Assembly: GCA_038131795.1 (NCBI GenBank)
Contig: JAYPQE010000003.1
Location: 1,798,001 to 1,862,000, forward strand
From: Eutrophobius brisbanensis
GTDB lineage: Bacteria > Pseudomonadota > Gammaproteobacteria > Eutrophobiales > Eutrophobiaceae
Direction of reading: 5' to 3'
DNA: 64,000 bases
Shown piece after piece: positions 27,941 through 36,934 of the stretch. Each line of letters starts with the position of its first letter. The first letter of the stretch is position 1. Below the pieces are notes generated by a model, which had not been told where the DNA came from, did no database searches, and saw nothing but the letters and a program-made list of their open reading frames with translations. The position numbers were made by a program, and so were the translations under genes.

Positions 27941-29704
27941 TTAATCCGGTAAGGCAAAGACATTAATTGAATTATGGCCCCGTACCACATCCACATCGCT
28001 GACCATACCCACCACGCTGGATGTGGCTGACAAACCATCTCCAGTTAATACAGCCAGGTACTGTTTACCATCAACAGTAAAGGTAATGGTGCTGGTCTGT
28101 ATGACCCCCTGTAATCGTGTGTCCCAGAGGATCTCACCATTGTCAGCATCAAAGGCATGCAGGGTCCCGGTGATGTCGCCCCATATCAATAAATCTCCTG
28201 CAGTCAAAAGCACCGCCCCGTTACCGGGGGCACGTTGAGTGTGTATGTGCTCCACTTCACCGGTGGACATGTCTACCTTTGCCAGGCCAGCAAAGGCATT
28301 AGGGTCTGCGCCCTCCCTAAGGTGAGACGTCCTGGCATGACCATTGATGGTATTTAAACGGCCTACCCTGCTCACACAGGCATCGTGGTACGGTACATAT
28401 AGGGCATTCTTGTCAGGATGATAGGCCATAGGCCAATAACCTTTGGTATTTTGATAGCAGGTGGTGTGTTCCTCACCTTCCCGGGTCAATATCTTATCAC
28501 GGGCAATTTTGGTGATGCCCGTCTCCACATCAATATCGTCAATATGAAAATCCGGTGTGTCGTATGGGAATGGAATAGTCCATAAAAAGGTGCCGTCATT
28601 GGCATCCAGCACCCAAAGTCCGCCGGGCTCACCCACGGACACCACCATGTCCCTTGCCTCACCATGAGTGACATTGGGATTGACCCATTTCACTTCATCA
28701 ACATCAGGGTTAAAACTGGAATGAAACAGGATCCTTTCATGGGTATGGTCTGAATCCCAGTCGTCCCCCGGCAGGTGCTGAAAGTACCAGGCCAATTCGC
28801 CGGTGTCTGGATTGATGGCCAGAGTGGAATTACTGTAAAGCTCCGATGGTGCCTCCAACGGCACATCAAAAGGCCTGCTATCATGCCGCAAGATTCGGGT
28901 ATGAGGCGACGGGTTTGCGGTCCCCCAGTAGATGAGATTTTTATCCGGATCAAAACTGCCTGGCAGACCCCAGGGTGAAGCCAGACGTATATCATCCGGC
29001 ATGTTTCCCCAGCTGTCACCGCCGGGCTCCCCGGTTCCCGCAGTAGTCTGGAAGCGCCAGACCTCTTCTCCCGTCAGGGCATCATGGGCAAGTATATGGC
29101 AGTAGATCCGGGTATCTCCGCAATTTCGGCCAGTAATTACCTTACCTTTGACCACGGACGGACCAGTGGTGTGCTGGGTCCCAGTCCTGAAATCATGGGC
29201 AAATGCCTCCCAGCGCAACTCGCCGGTTTTGGCATCCAGGGCAATGACGTAGCCATCTGCGGCGGAATGATAGACCATGTCATGATAGATGGCCAGGGTC
29301 CTGGCCCTGCCTACGGCATTTTGATGATCATCGATATCGTCCGGCAGGTCCCGGGTATATTCCCAGATCAGTTCACCAGTGGCAGCATTCACAGCCTGAA
29401 TAATGGATCGGGGATTGGCGACAAACATTATACCGTCATATACCAAAGGAATATTTTCCTGGGTACCTTCATGCATGGGCCTTGACCACACTAGCTGTAG
29501 CTGGTTGACGTTCCCTTTATTAATCTCATCCAGAGGACTGAAGCGCTGATTGTCATAAGTCCGGCTATACATCATCCAGTCACCAGCATCAGGATTCAGT
29601 AACATCTCATCCGTCACAGGATTGAATGACTGCAACTGGGCAAGGGCTGGAAGTGAATGGATTAACAAGATGCTGAAAAGTATCTTTATAAAATATGCAG
29701 GCAT
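27941..29704 (-). CDS. PQQ-dependent alcohol dehydrogenase-type quinoprotein
   Basis: A 587-aa periplasmic quinoprotein with a signal peptide (about 1-22, ending PALAQ) and an eight-bladed propeller shown by repeated tryptophan motifs (ALDAKTGELRWE, AHDALTGEEVWRF, AINPDTGELAWYF, AFDADNGEILWDT). The catalytic region reads PGDDWDSDH (312-320): the Asp after Trp316 is the expected catalytic base, and an Asp two residues later matches the extra ligand found in lanthanide-type enzymes (XoxF, ExaF/PedH) instead of the Ala or Ser of calcium forms. The usual vicinal Cys pair is not present in the expected place; two separated Cys lie at about 195 and 202. There is no C-terminal haem domain. It is followed on the same strand by the bicupin gene and preceded by the exported bicupin and the Mxa-like cluster. 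Confidence 0.88.
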   Translation of the reverse strand: MPAYFIKILFSILLIHSLPALAQLQSFNPVTDEMLLNPDAGDWMMYSRTYDNQRFSPLDEINKGNVNQLQLVWSRPMHEGTQENIPLVYDGIMFVANPRSIIQAVNAATGELIWEYTRDLPDDIDDHQNAVGRARTLAIYHDMVYHSAADGYVIALDAKTGELRWEAFAHDFRTGTQHTTGPSVVKGKVITGRNCGDTRIYCHILAHDALTGEEVWRFQTTAGTGEPGGDSWGNMPDDIRLASPWGLPGSFDPDKNLIYWGTANPSPHTRILRHDSRPFDVPLEAPSELYSNSTLAINPDTGELAWYFQHLPGDDWDSDHTHERILFHSSFNPDVDEVKWVNPNVTHGEARDMVVSVGEPGGLWVLDANDGTFLWTIPFPYDTPDFHIDDIDVETGITKIARDKILTREGEEHTTCYQNTKGYWPMAYHPDKNALYVPYHDACVSRVGRLNTINGHARTSHLREGADPNAFAGLAKVDMSTGEVEHIHTQRAPGNGAVLLTAGDLLIWGDITGTLHAFDADNGEILWDTRLQGVIQTSTITFTVDGKQYLAVLTGDGLSATSSVVGMVSDVDVVRGHNSINVFALPD

Positions 29705-29772
29705 AACTGATCTCCCCCGTGACCTTATTAATTTATGTCATAGTATTACTTAAAATATATTTATCCACCAAT

Positions 29773-29802
29773 AAAAAAAAAGGCCCGGTGTTTCGGGCCT
29801 TT
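29773..29802 (-). terminator. Terminator of exported bicupin gene
   Basis: AAAGGCCCG / GTGTTT / CGGGCCTTT, followed on the minus strand by a T run (As at 29773-29780 on the plus strand). Confidence 0.85.
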
Positions 29803-29824
29803 ATATTAACAACGAACTGTATTT

Positions 29825-30961
29825 TTACATCCCTGCTTTAGCTGCAGCCTTGGCGACCTCTTCCTTAAATTCCTCTTCAATTTCAGGCAGGTCTTCTTCC
29901 AGCTGATCATTAAAACGCAGGCCCAGGGAAACCACGATGGGCGGCGCATTAATGGCCAGGTAACGGGCTGAATCTGTTGGATGTGGATTCAGATGCTGAT
30001 GGTACCAGTATATAGGCGGCACAAAGATAGTACCTTCCTGCCAGTCTACACGGATACGATCCTCATACCGACCTTCCGGCCAGGTCAAAGAATATCCTTC
30101 ACCCGAGGTCAGGAGGATAAAGGCGTCACTGCTGTGGCGGTGGGCCTTTTTGTACAGACCACCCGGCATTTCCGAGACATGCATGTCGATGATGGAGTTA
30201 CCGGACATCTTCCAGTGCATGTTGGTGGTACCTTCTCCACGATGATCATAGGAGTCCAGTTCAAATTCCAGTGCGTCTGGGACAAAGTTGGTTACCGTAT
30301 CATTGTCACCGGTATGCTCACTGTAAGTAGCATAGTCCTCCTCGGCGTCGTAACGATCGGTAAAGGCAAAATCATTATCAAACACAAAGTCTTCATTATC
30401 GAATGAGTTCATTACAAACGGGAATGAGGTAACCGCCACAATCCTCACCACATCATCACTGTCGTTGAAGATCTGGTAACGGACATTGGGGGGTACGGAA
30501 TACAGTGCCCTGTGACCATACTCAATTTGCTGAGGTCTGCGGCCTTCCTGCTGGAGCATGATGCGCCCTGGACCGCCGAAGAAATACATCCCGGCCTCAA
30601 ACAGGTGGCGTTGCCGTTTAATTGAACCACCCGGTGGGATTTCCAGAATCCAGCCATCGGTGATCTGATAATCGGCCATCTTGATATACAGTCCATCTAC
30701 ACCAAACTGCTCCCAGTGCTCAAGGGGTTCAGTCCTGGCGTCCTGGATCAACAGGCCTTCAAAGCTGGGCATATTGCCCTTATTAGCGGTAAACCAGCGC
30801 TCATAGGGGGTATCAGTAGGCTTGACCCGAAATGAGGTGGCGCTGATTCGCTCCCGATCAGGGTTTGAGTTGGGTGGAGTCCGCTTTTCCTGTGCATTCA
30901 GCCCCGTGACCACACACATACATAACAGCACGGTAGATAATACGATTGAATTAAATTTCAT
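29825..30961 (-). CDS. Exported bicupin protein
   Basis: A 378-aa paralogue of the gene at 26576 but with a clear signal peptide (about 1-23, ending GLNAQ), so probably periplasmic. The first cupin (about 105-180) lacks most metal His residues (RQRHLFEAGMYFFGGPGRIM, SVPPNVRYQIFND). The second (about 260-350) keeps KKAHRHSSDAFILL and PPIYWYHQHLN. The C-terminus is acidic then Ala/Lys-rich. Between the Mxa-like cluster and the PQQ dehydrogenase on the same strand, it may act in the same periplasmic pathway. The reaction is unknown. Confidence 0.8.
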   Translation of the reverse strand: MKFNSIVLSTVLLCMCVVTGLNAQEKRTPPNSNPDRERISATSFRVKPTDTPYERWFTANKGNMPSFEGLLIQDARTEPLEHWEQFGVDGLYIKMADYQITDGWILEIPPGGSIKRQRHLFEAGMYFFGGPGRIMLQQEGRRPQQIEYGHRALYSVPPNVRYQIFNDSDDVVRIVAVTSFPFVMNSFDNEDFVFDNDFAFTDRYDAEEDYATYSEHTGDNDTVTNFVPDALEFELDSYDHRGEGTTNMHWKMSGNSIIDMHVSEMPGGLYKKAHRHSSDAFILLTSGEGYSLTWPEGRYEDRIRVDWQEGTIFVPPIYWYHQHLNPHPTDSARYLAINAPPIVVSLGLRFNDQLEEDLPEIEEEFKEEVAKAAAKAGM

Positions 30962-31110
30962 TATTTTTTCTCCGAGAAAAATTCCAAATGTTCGAACTTA
31001 CAGTGTAACATCAGTCATATTGGCCTGTTAACCGGTTTTGAAATTGTTTCATAATTCAATAAGTAACTGTTTTAATTAAAGAAGTCCTATAATAGTTACT
31101 AATTGACGTG

Positions 31111-32121
31111 TTACGAATAATTGGAAAAATAGGGAAAAGCTCTCAGAGCCAATGCCAGACTAAACAACACCAATGCAGGAATGACAAACCACTGATAAAC
31201 CGGGACCTGTTGGACAAATTGGCGGGTAATGACTCTGCCCTTTTCCAGTTCATCGATCCAGGCAGAGGCCCTGAACATGTCTTCCCGGGTATTGGCGTCG
31301 AAATAATTGCCTCCCTGATCCACTATCTTGTTAATTAACAGTTTGACGTTTTCCCTTTCCTTGATCCGATCTTCCAGGTCGACGCCTACCAGATGGACTT
31401 TTACACTGGACAAATACAGTTGTTCCAGTACTTCCAGGGGGTCTACCCCCTCATTATGTTCACCATCGGTATAGACCATGATCACCTGTCCCCGCCGCTC
31501 GTCTCCCTGTTGTCTTAATAGCAGCGTGTTTGCCAGTGAGATCCCGTCACCAATTGCAGTCTTACGTTCATTTTTGAGTATATTTGCATCTACCATGTCC
31601 AGATAGTGAAGTAAAAAATCATGATCTACAGTCAAGGGACTAACGATATAGGCATTATCCGCAAATACAACAATACCAATACGATCATCTCGTCGACTGA
31701 TTATGAAATTACGCAGTGCCTCCTTGGTGGTCATTAACCGGGTGATACCTTTTTGTTCCAGGGTCATGATTTCAACCTCATCAGGTTCTTCGATCATCTG
31801 GTTTTCCCTGTCCATCAGTTCCTGCATACTTTCAGAAAGATCAAGCACTATGGCGATGTCCAGTCCCTGGGACTCAACTTCCTGTTCGGCCAGGGGAACC
31901 ACCGGCTGCATGGCGGCCATGACCAATAGGACGATAGCGATAGCGATGAATATCCCCGGGAGTTTCCGCACAATGGATGCACGTACAAATGCATCTGATG
32001 ATAAATTAAGCGTAGTGGATGCGACAAAACCGGTCTTTTTAAATCTTAACCTGATCAGGGACAGGACAAACAATACTGGAATTAACCACCCCAGGTGCGG
32101 ATTGAGAAAGATGAGCTCCAT
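31111..32121 (-). CDS. vWA-domain membrane protein, MxaC-like
   Basis: A 336-aa protein with two N-terminal hydrophobic helices (about 5-25, 57-77), a von Willebrand factor A domain with a complete MIDAS start DLSES (about 94-98), TDG later, and a C-terminal helix (about 308-328). It is the last gene of a six-gene leftward operon; its ATG overlaps the preceding stop (TGATG). Domain order fits both BatA/BatB and MxaC; the neighbouring gene types favour the Mxa reading, where vWA proteins help activate a PQQ dehydrogenase (calcium insertion into methanol dehydrogenase). Confidence 0.85.
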   Translation of the reverse strand: MELIFLNPHLGWLIPVLFVLSLIRLRFKKTGFVASTTLNLSSDAFVRASIVRKLPGIFIAIAIVLLVMAAMQPVVPLAEQEVESQGLDIAIVLDLSESMQELMDRENQMIEEPDEVEIMTLEQKGITRLMTTKEALRNFIISRRDDRIGIVVFADNAYIVSPLTVDHDFLLHYLDMVDANILKNERKTAIGDGISLANTLLLRQQGDERRGQVIMVYTDGEHNEGVDPLEVLEQLYLSSVKVHLVGVDLEDRIKERENVKLLINKIVDQGGNYFDANTREDMFRASAWIDELEKGRVITRQFVQQVPVYQWFVIPALVLFSLALALRAFPYFSNYS

Positions 32122-33080
32122 CAGCTCCCGGCAACAAGCCGTTCTGTCAACTGAACACTCTGGTTAAATTGATCTACTCCCGGGAGATTCCTGTCAGCCC
32201 CATATCTTGCATACTCACAATGATTTAAAACTTCAACCAGTCCATCAACGGGTAAGGAGGAATGACTAATCAGTTGATGTTGTGCAAGGTCATTGGCCGT
32301 CAAGGCATCTAAAGTCTGCCCGGCAGTCTGCTCAACAAACTCCCTGATGATTGTTTCCAGCTGTTGAAATGCCTGTCGTCTGGTGGAATCATTACCCACA
32401 TCTATTGCCCTGAGTTCATTAAATACATTCGACGTAACCGCTACAGTTTCTTTAGCCTGCTCAGCCTGTTTTTCTAGCCTTCTTTTTTCCATCCAGGAAT
32501 AGGCTGCCGACCCCACAGGAAACATTGAGACTAATATCAACAGTATTCCCGTCGTACCTATCCAATTTATATTTGTAGAGGTTACAACCGGCATTTGAGT
32601 ATCCCTGAGTTGAAGGTCCTCCAGGGCTGCGGGCAAGGTGCTAGCTAACACCAGGTCAACAGGGGGTATACTCACATCACCCACTGTTGCCACGTCTTCA
32701 ATGCGCTGACCGGGCCGCTTGAAATAATACCTGACCCGAAGTTCATCAATGGCCAGGGGAGTATCCGTACCTGCAAAGGTTGTCAGGATATAACTGAATG
32801 TGTATCGGGTACGGTAACCTGCATTGTCAATCTCAATATTTGAGGAAATCAATTCCAGTCCGTTTAAAATCAGCTCATCCTCTCCAAGGTCTTCCGCTAA
32901 AATATCCACATCTGCATCACACATCACCTCAATGGTGTAATGGATATGTTCTCCAGGAAATAGCGCCGTTTTATTCACGTAGTGATTGATCTGGATGCCG
33001 GGCTCCATTTCAGCGGGATCTTGCTGTGCTGAAAGAGTATTAAAAAATAAAATAAGTAAAAAACAGGATATTTTTTTCAT
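32121..33080 (-). CDS. MxaA-like membrane protein
   Basis: A 319-aa protein with a signal peptide (about 1-18), a beta-rich periplasmic region (about 22-170), one transmembrane helix (about 178-200, GILLILVSMFPVGSAAYSW) and a cytoplasmic helical tail that mentions EFVEQTAGQTLDALTANDL. Size, topology and position between a DUF58 gene and a vWA gene match MxaA of methanol dehydrogenase clusters; BatD-like proteins have a similar outline. It overlaps DUF58 by ATGA and the next vWA gene by TGATG, so translation is coupled. Similarity to 62893 is in architecture rather than close sequence. Confidence 0.7.
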   Translation of the reverse strand: MKKISCFLLILFFNTLSAQQDPAEMEPGIQINHYVNKTALFPGEHIHYTIEVMCDADVDILAEDLGEDELILNGLELISSNIEIDNAGYRTRYTFSYILTTFAGTDTPLAIDELRVRYYFKRPGQRIEDVATVGDVSIPPVDLVLASTLPAALEDLQLRDTQMPVVTSTNINWIGTTGILLILVSMFPVGSAAYSWMEKRRLEKQAEQAKETVAVTSNVFNELRAIDVGNDSTRRQAFQQLETIIREFVEQTAGQTLDALTANDLAQHQLISHSSLPVDGLVEVLNHCEYARYGADRNLPGVDQFNQSVQLTERLVAGS

Positions 33081-33958
33081 GTTCGTTTTCTCGCAGAAAA
33101 CATTTTCAATAGAGGTTCAACTACATATTTGTCTGACCTTGCAAAGACATAATCCATGGGCACCCGGTAGAAGGCATTAATCATCTGCTTATGGTGCTTA
33201 TCCATTGCCTGGGAGAACCGCTCGCGTTGTTCTCTGCCAAGTCCTACCAGACGCCGGCTACCGGATTCGACGTCCATCATATCTATACTGGCATTACCTT
33301 CGGGCAAACGGGTTTCCCTGGGGTCTTCCACGACCACTGCAATGATATCGTGCTTGAGGGCAAGCATACTCAGTGCCTTTGAGTTGGCTAGGTCTTCGTT
33401 GGTCATAAAATCTGATATCAGGAATATTACGCCTTCCTGTTTAAAATGATTGCCAAGAAAATCTATCACCGGTAACAGACACGACTCGCCTTTTCCAGGT
33501 TTATAAGCCCACAGCTCTTCGAGAAATTTCCAGGCCCTGGATCGACTGTGGCGCGGAGGATAATAATTGTGCACATGGTCAGAAAACATCATAAATCCGG
33601 TGTTAACCTGATCTGCCAGGGAAGAGTAAATCAGGCTGGCTGCAAGTAATAACTGTCTTTCTTTTTTAGTGTATAGCGAAGTGCCGTATTCCATACTCCG
33701 GGTAACATCAACCGCAATAACAACATTCAATTCCCGATCGGCATGGGTCTCCCGTACATAAGGTGTCTGCATTCTGGCGGTGACGTTCCAGTCGATTTTA
33801 CGCACATCATCACCACTTCGATAGAGACGGTGTTCATCAAACTCAAATCCCGGCCCCCGTAGCCGGCTTTGAAAGGTCCCGGTACGCAGGTTAGGAAACC
33901 GCCGGCGGGTGGTTATTTCGATATACCGCAGTTCGTGTATTAAGTGGTCAGGTAACAT
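33077..33958 (-). CDS. DUF58-family protein, MxaS-like
   Basis: A 293-aa cytoplasmic protein with the DUF58 signature GPGFEFDEHRLYRSGDDVRKIDWNVTAR (about 34-61; DIDW-type core) followed by a vWA-like fold (VVIAVDVTRSMEYG, about 80-93). DUF58 proteins pair with MoxR ATPases. It lies 10 bases after moxR and overlaps the MxaA-like gene. In mxa clusters the equivalent is MxaS. Confidence 0.9.
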   Translation of the reverse strand: MLPDHLIHELRYIEITTRRRFPNLRTGTFQSRLRGPGFEFDEHRLYRSGDDVRKIDWNVTARMQTPYVRETHADRELNVVIAVDVTRSMEYGTSLYTKKERQLLLAASLIYSSLADQVNTGFMMFSDHVHNYYPPRHSRSRAWKFLEELWAYKPGKGESCLLPVIDFLGNHFKQEGVIFLISDFMTNEDLANSKALSMLALKHDIIAVVVEDPRETRLPEGNASIDMMDVESGSRRLVGLGREQRERFSQAMDKHHKQMINAFYRVPMDYVFARSDKYVVEPLLKMFSARKRT

Positions 33959-33968
33959 AATCTATCGT

Positions 33969-34994
33969 TCAGGGAATGGGGACTGTTTCCAGGATTGTAT
34001 TAATTATGGCATCGGTACTCAGCCCTTCCACTTCCGCCCTCACAGTCCTGGCAATCCGGTGCCTGGCGGTATCCGGGAAGATCTCTTTCACATCTGCAGG
34101 TAATATAAAATCCCGTCCATTTAAAAATGCATTCACCCGGGACAAGGCCAGAACATGTTGATAAGAACGCGGTGACATGCCCAGTAAAACCATTTCTTTA
34201 AGTTCGTCCAGGCCAAGCTCATGAGGGTCCCGGGTGGCCCTGCCGAGTGCAACGATATACTCGACTACCTTGTCGTCGATATGGGTATTTTCATAGATCA
34301 TTTTACGGATACCGGTAACCTGCTCTGTGTTAATCCGTTTATCCAGATCCAGTTTTTCAAACCGGTGATGGAGCATTTCAATCTCCTCTTCCATACCGGG
34401 GTATTCAACTCTCAACATCATGCTGAAACGATCCAACTGGGCCTCGGGCAGGGTATAAACACCTTCCTGCTCCACGGGGTTTTGTGTTGCCAACACCCAG
34501 AAGGGATCGGACAATTCAAATGTTGTATCGGCTATGGTAACTTGCCGTTCCTGCATGGCCTCAAGCAGGGCACTCTGGGTCTTTGCAGTAGTACGATTGA
34601 TTTCATCGGCCAGCAGGACGTTGGTAAACACCGGGCCTTTATCAATATCAAAACTGGTAGTGTCGGCATTATAGATTCGAGTCCCTACGATATCTCCCGG
34701 CAACATGTCGGGGGTTAACTGAATTCGTTGAAAGTCTGCTGAAATAGTATGGGCCAGTGTCGTTGCCGTTAAGGTCTTTGCCACCCCAGGGACACCCTCC
34801 AACAAGATATGGCCGCAGCCGGTCTTCACGTGCCCTTCGGTAAAAGAATATGGGATGGCGGCCAGCAGTCCTGTTAATAACCGGCGTACCATTTTGTGCT
34901 GACCAACAATGACCTTACTGATCTCACCTTCTATAACGGTAATCAGGTTATGGGCATCTGCCGCATCTATCCGTGTCTGGTCCTGCATATTCAT
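33969..34994 (-). CDS. moxR: MoxR-family AAA+ ATPase
   Basis: A 341-aa AAA+ ATPase of the MoxR family. Walker A is a variant (LLEGVPGVAKTLTA), Walker B NVLLADEINRTTAKTQSALLE, sensor region FWVLATQNPVEQEGVYTLPEAQLDRF. MoxR proteins act as chaperones with vWA partners. The start is set at 34994, where the preceding stop and this ATG overlap (TAATG) and AAGGA lies just upstream; the longer frame to 35021 would overlap the vWA gene. It corresponds to MxaR by position. Confidence 0.95.
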   Translation of the reverse strand: MNMQDQTRIDAADAHNLITVIEGEISKVIVGQHKMVRRLLTGLLAAIPYSFTEGHVKTGCGHILLEGVPGVAKTLTATTLAHTISADFQRIQLTPDMLPGDIVGTRIYNADTTSFDIDKGPVFTNVLLADEINRTTAKTQSALLEAMQERQVTIADTTFELSDPFWVLATQNPVEQEGVYTLPEAQLDRFSMMLRVEYPGMEEEIEMLHHRFEKLDLDKRINTEQVTGIRKMIYENTHIDDKVVEYIVALGRATRDPHELGLDELKEMVLLGMSPRSYQHVLALSRVNAFLNGRDFILPADVKEIFPDTARHRIARTVRAEVEGLSTDAIINTILETVPIP

Positions 34995-36001
34995 TAAATC
35001 CTTATCGATAATATCCAACATAAAAAAACAGCAGAGAGGAGTAGGGGGACATAAATGTCCTGGTAATCAACCGAACGTTGATAACCAATGAGCTCAAGAT
35101 CTCCGGTAACGATTCTATTCAGGGACTCAGACAGGTCATGTCCTGTTTCAGATCGAAAGAAAGTCCCGTTGGTCATTGCCGCCACCTGGCGCATGGTTGA
35201 CTCATTAAACCGGGTGAATAGCTGGTTACCTTCATCATCTGTCAAAAACTCGGCAATATCTCCACCAGAAAATAATGGTATAGGGACAGCTTCACTGGAA
35301 CCAATACCTATGGTATGCACCTTAATGGCCGCATCATTTAACTGATTGAGATACTCAAACAATTCCGTACTCTCATCGTCACCGTCAGATAATAACAGGA
35401 AAGTTTTGTTTGATTCTGATTCATCTCTGCCTACCATCTCCAGGGCCGAGCTAATGGCACCTGAAAAATTTGTACCAAAATAAACGTCCTGGTCTTCACT
35501 TATCCAGTCCAGAAAAAAAAATAATGCATCCAGGTCGCTGGTAAGATGAGACAAGACCACCGAAGTACCTGCAAACCCGATCAAGCCTACCCTGTCTATG
35601 GCATCAGGCTTGGACAACAGAAATGATTTTATTTCCCGTATGGCCCGGTTAAACCTGGATGGAGAGACATCAGTGGCCTGCATAGAAATAGATCTGTCCA
35701 GGATCAGGAGCAGGTCCTGCTTTTCATACTCAGGTGTAATCTGCTCAATACGCAGCTGTGGTCGTAGTAATGAAAATGCAAGAAGAACTATTACAAATGC
35801 TATGGTGACAACTGCAAACTTATCGCTTCCTTTGGTAGTAAAACTCGATAACCGCCTAAGAGATATGCCATATCCTGCCTCATCTCTAAATTTGTTCTTC
35901 CTATATATATGTAAACAGGCAAGCCCAATCACAATAGGGAGGATGAAAAACCATAGCGCCATATTTGGCTCGATAAATTTTACCGTGGCTAAATCTAGCA
36001 T
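34994..36001 (-). CDS. vWA-domain membrane protein, BatA/MxaL-like
   Basis: A 335-aa protein: N-terminal helices (about 15-32, 60-80), vWA domain with MIDAS DRSIS (about 99-103) and SDGDDES, and a C-terminal helix (about 315-333). It lies 4 bases after the TPR gene and overlaps moxR by one base. It acts with MoxR. In the circular order K-L-R-S-A-C it takes the MxaL place; a BatA assignment is the alternative. Confidence 0.86.
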   Translation of the reverse strand: MLDLATVKFIEPNMALWFFILPIVIGLACLHIYRKNKFRDEAGYGISLRRLSSFTTKGSDKFAVVTIAFVIVLLAFSLLRPQLRIEQITPEYEKQDLLLILDRSISMQATDVSPSRFNRAIREIKSFLLSKPDAIDRVGLIGFAGTSVVLSHLTSDLDALFFFLDWISEDQDVYFGTNFSGAISSALEMVGRDESESNKTFLLLSDGDDESTELFEYLNQLNDAAIKVHTIGIGSSEAVPIPLFSGGDIAEFLTDDEGNQLFTRFNESTMRQVAAMTNGTFFRSETGHDLSESLNRIVTGDLELIGYQRSVDYQDIYVPLLLSAVFLCWILSIRI

Positions 36002-36005
36002 GATG

Positions 36006-36593
36006 CTATCCCGTTTGTTTAAACGGTTCTTCTCCCTGCAGAGGTCTGGGCCGTATTATTTCTAGCATCTGCGGCGGCGTTTCTTTCTCTTCCTTAAGTT
36101 CATCTATTAATCTGTTTGTAAGCTCATAATTATACTTTGCATTCCAGTCATCCGGAGCGAGTTCAATGGCCTTACGGTATTCTTCACTTGCTCGTTCCAG
36201 CCAGGCCACCTGTTCCTGCGGCTCATTTAGATTACCGGTTCGACGAAATAGTGTATTACCCGCCCATAAATGAACATCGGCCTGCACAGGACTGGTGGCC
36301 GACTTTTCAAGCAGGTCATCGTAACGATGCAATGTATAAAGTATGTAAAACTGATTGGCGATGCTGTCTGAATACACTTCAGGAAATATCTGTCTGGCCA
36401 GGGTAATGGCATCAAACCTGGATTCAACAATGGCAAAGCGTTCGAGACTTTCTTCCAGGGCCCCGGCCTGCAGACTGTCCATTGCCTGGTGATAGGGCCT
36501 TAACCATATTGAAATGACCATCAAAGATATTCCGATCAGGAATGTCACACACAGTGACAATATGACCGCAGGTTGTTTTAAGAACTGGTTCAA
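36006..36593 (-). CDS. TPR-like membrane protein, MxaK-like position
   Basis: About 195 aa, with an N-terminal transmembrane helix (LSLCVTFLIGISLMVISIW) and then helical tetratricopeptide-like repeats, the last being EYRKAIELAPDDWNAKYNYELT. No ATG is available near the start: a TTG at 36593 with GGGGGG 4 bases upstream is preferred over a TTG at 36659. It is the first gene of the six-gene operon. MxaK proteins are likewise single-helix anchored with a repeat-like body, but similarity is structural only. Confidence 0.68.
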   Translation of the reverse strand: MNQFLKQPAVILSLCVTFLIGISLMVISIWLRPYHQAMDSLQAGALEESLERFAIVESRFDAITLARQIFPEVYSDSIANQFYILYTLHRYDDLLEKSATSPVQADVHLWAGNTLFRRTGNLNEPQEQVAWLERASEEYRKAIELAPDDWNAKYNYELTNRLIDELKEEKETPPQMLEIIRPRPLQGEEPFKQTG

Positions 36594-36659
36594 GATACCC
36601 CCCAAGATGACTGGAATATTAAGTCTAAATAGTCGTATTGATAGTAGCTTAAAAGCCAA

Positions 36660-36934
36660 ATACGGGCAAACCTAAAAGATTTAGTAAGCCATAGACGCCT
36701 ACATGAAAGTAGGCAGTAGAATACGTCAGAAACTGGCTTTCGAGAGCACAGAGAAAAAGTAAAAATATTGAAAATATGAGATTCGTTAAAACTAAATGGT
36801 AAATAAATATAATTGAATTGATTAGATTCTGGCTTTCGCCAGAATTACGATATGACAAGCTCAACAGTAGTTTAAGCCTATAACTATTTTATTGATTATT
36901 TTTTGTCTTTCTCTATGTGCTATATGGATTTATT
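36660..36934. other. Intergenic region with one dispersed palindrome
   Basis: AT-rich gap before the Mxa-like operon. It contains palindrome 36821-36850 (TTCTGGCTTTCGCCAGAA core, ATTACGA end) and, near 36742, a CACAGAGAAAAAGTAAAAAT segment that resembles the left end of the element at 38850. The promoter of the operon should lie here. Confidence 0.4.

Noticed and set aside
31111..36593. Simple BatABD aerotolerance operon
   Set aside because: Not excluded, but the MxaA-type topology, the single-helix TPR-like protein and the nearby PQQ dehydrogenase fit the Mxa pattern better; BatD-sized protein and vWA-TPR fusion are absent.
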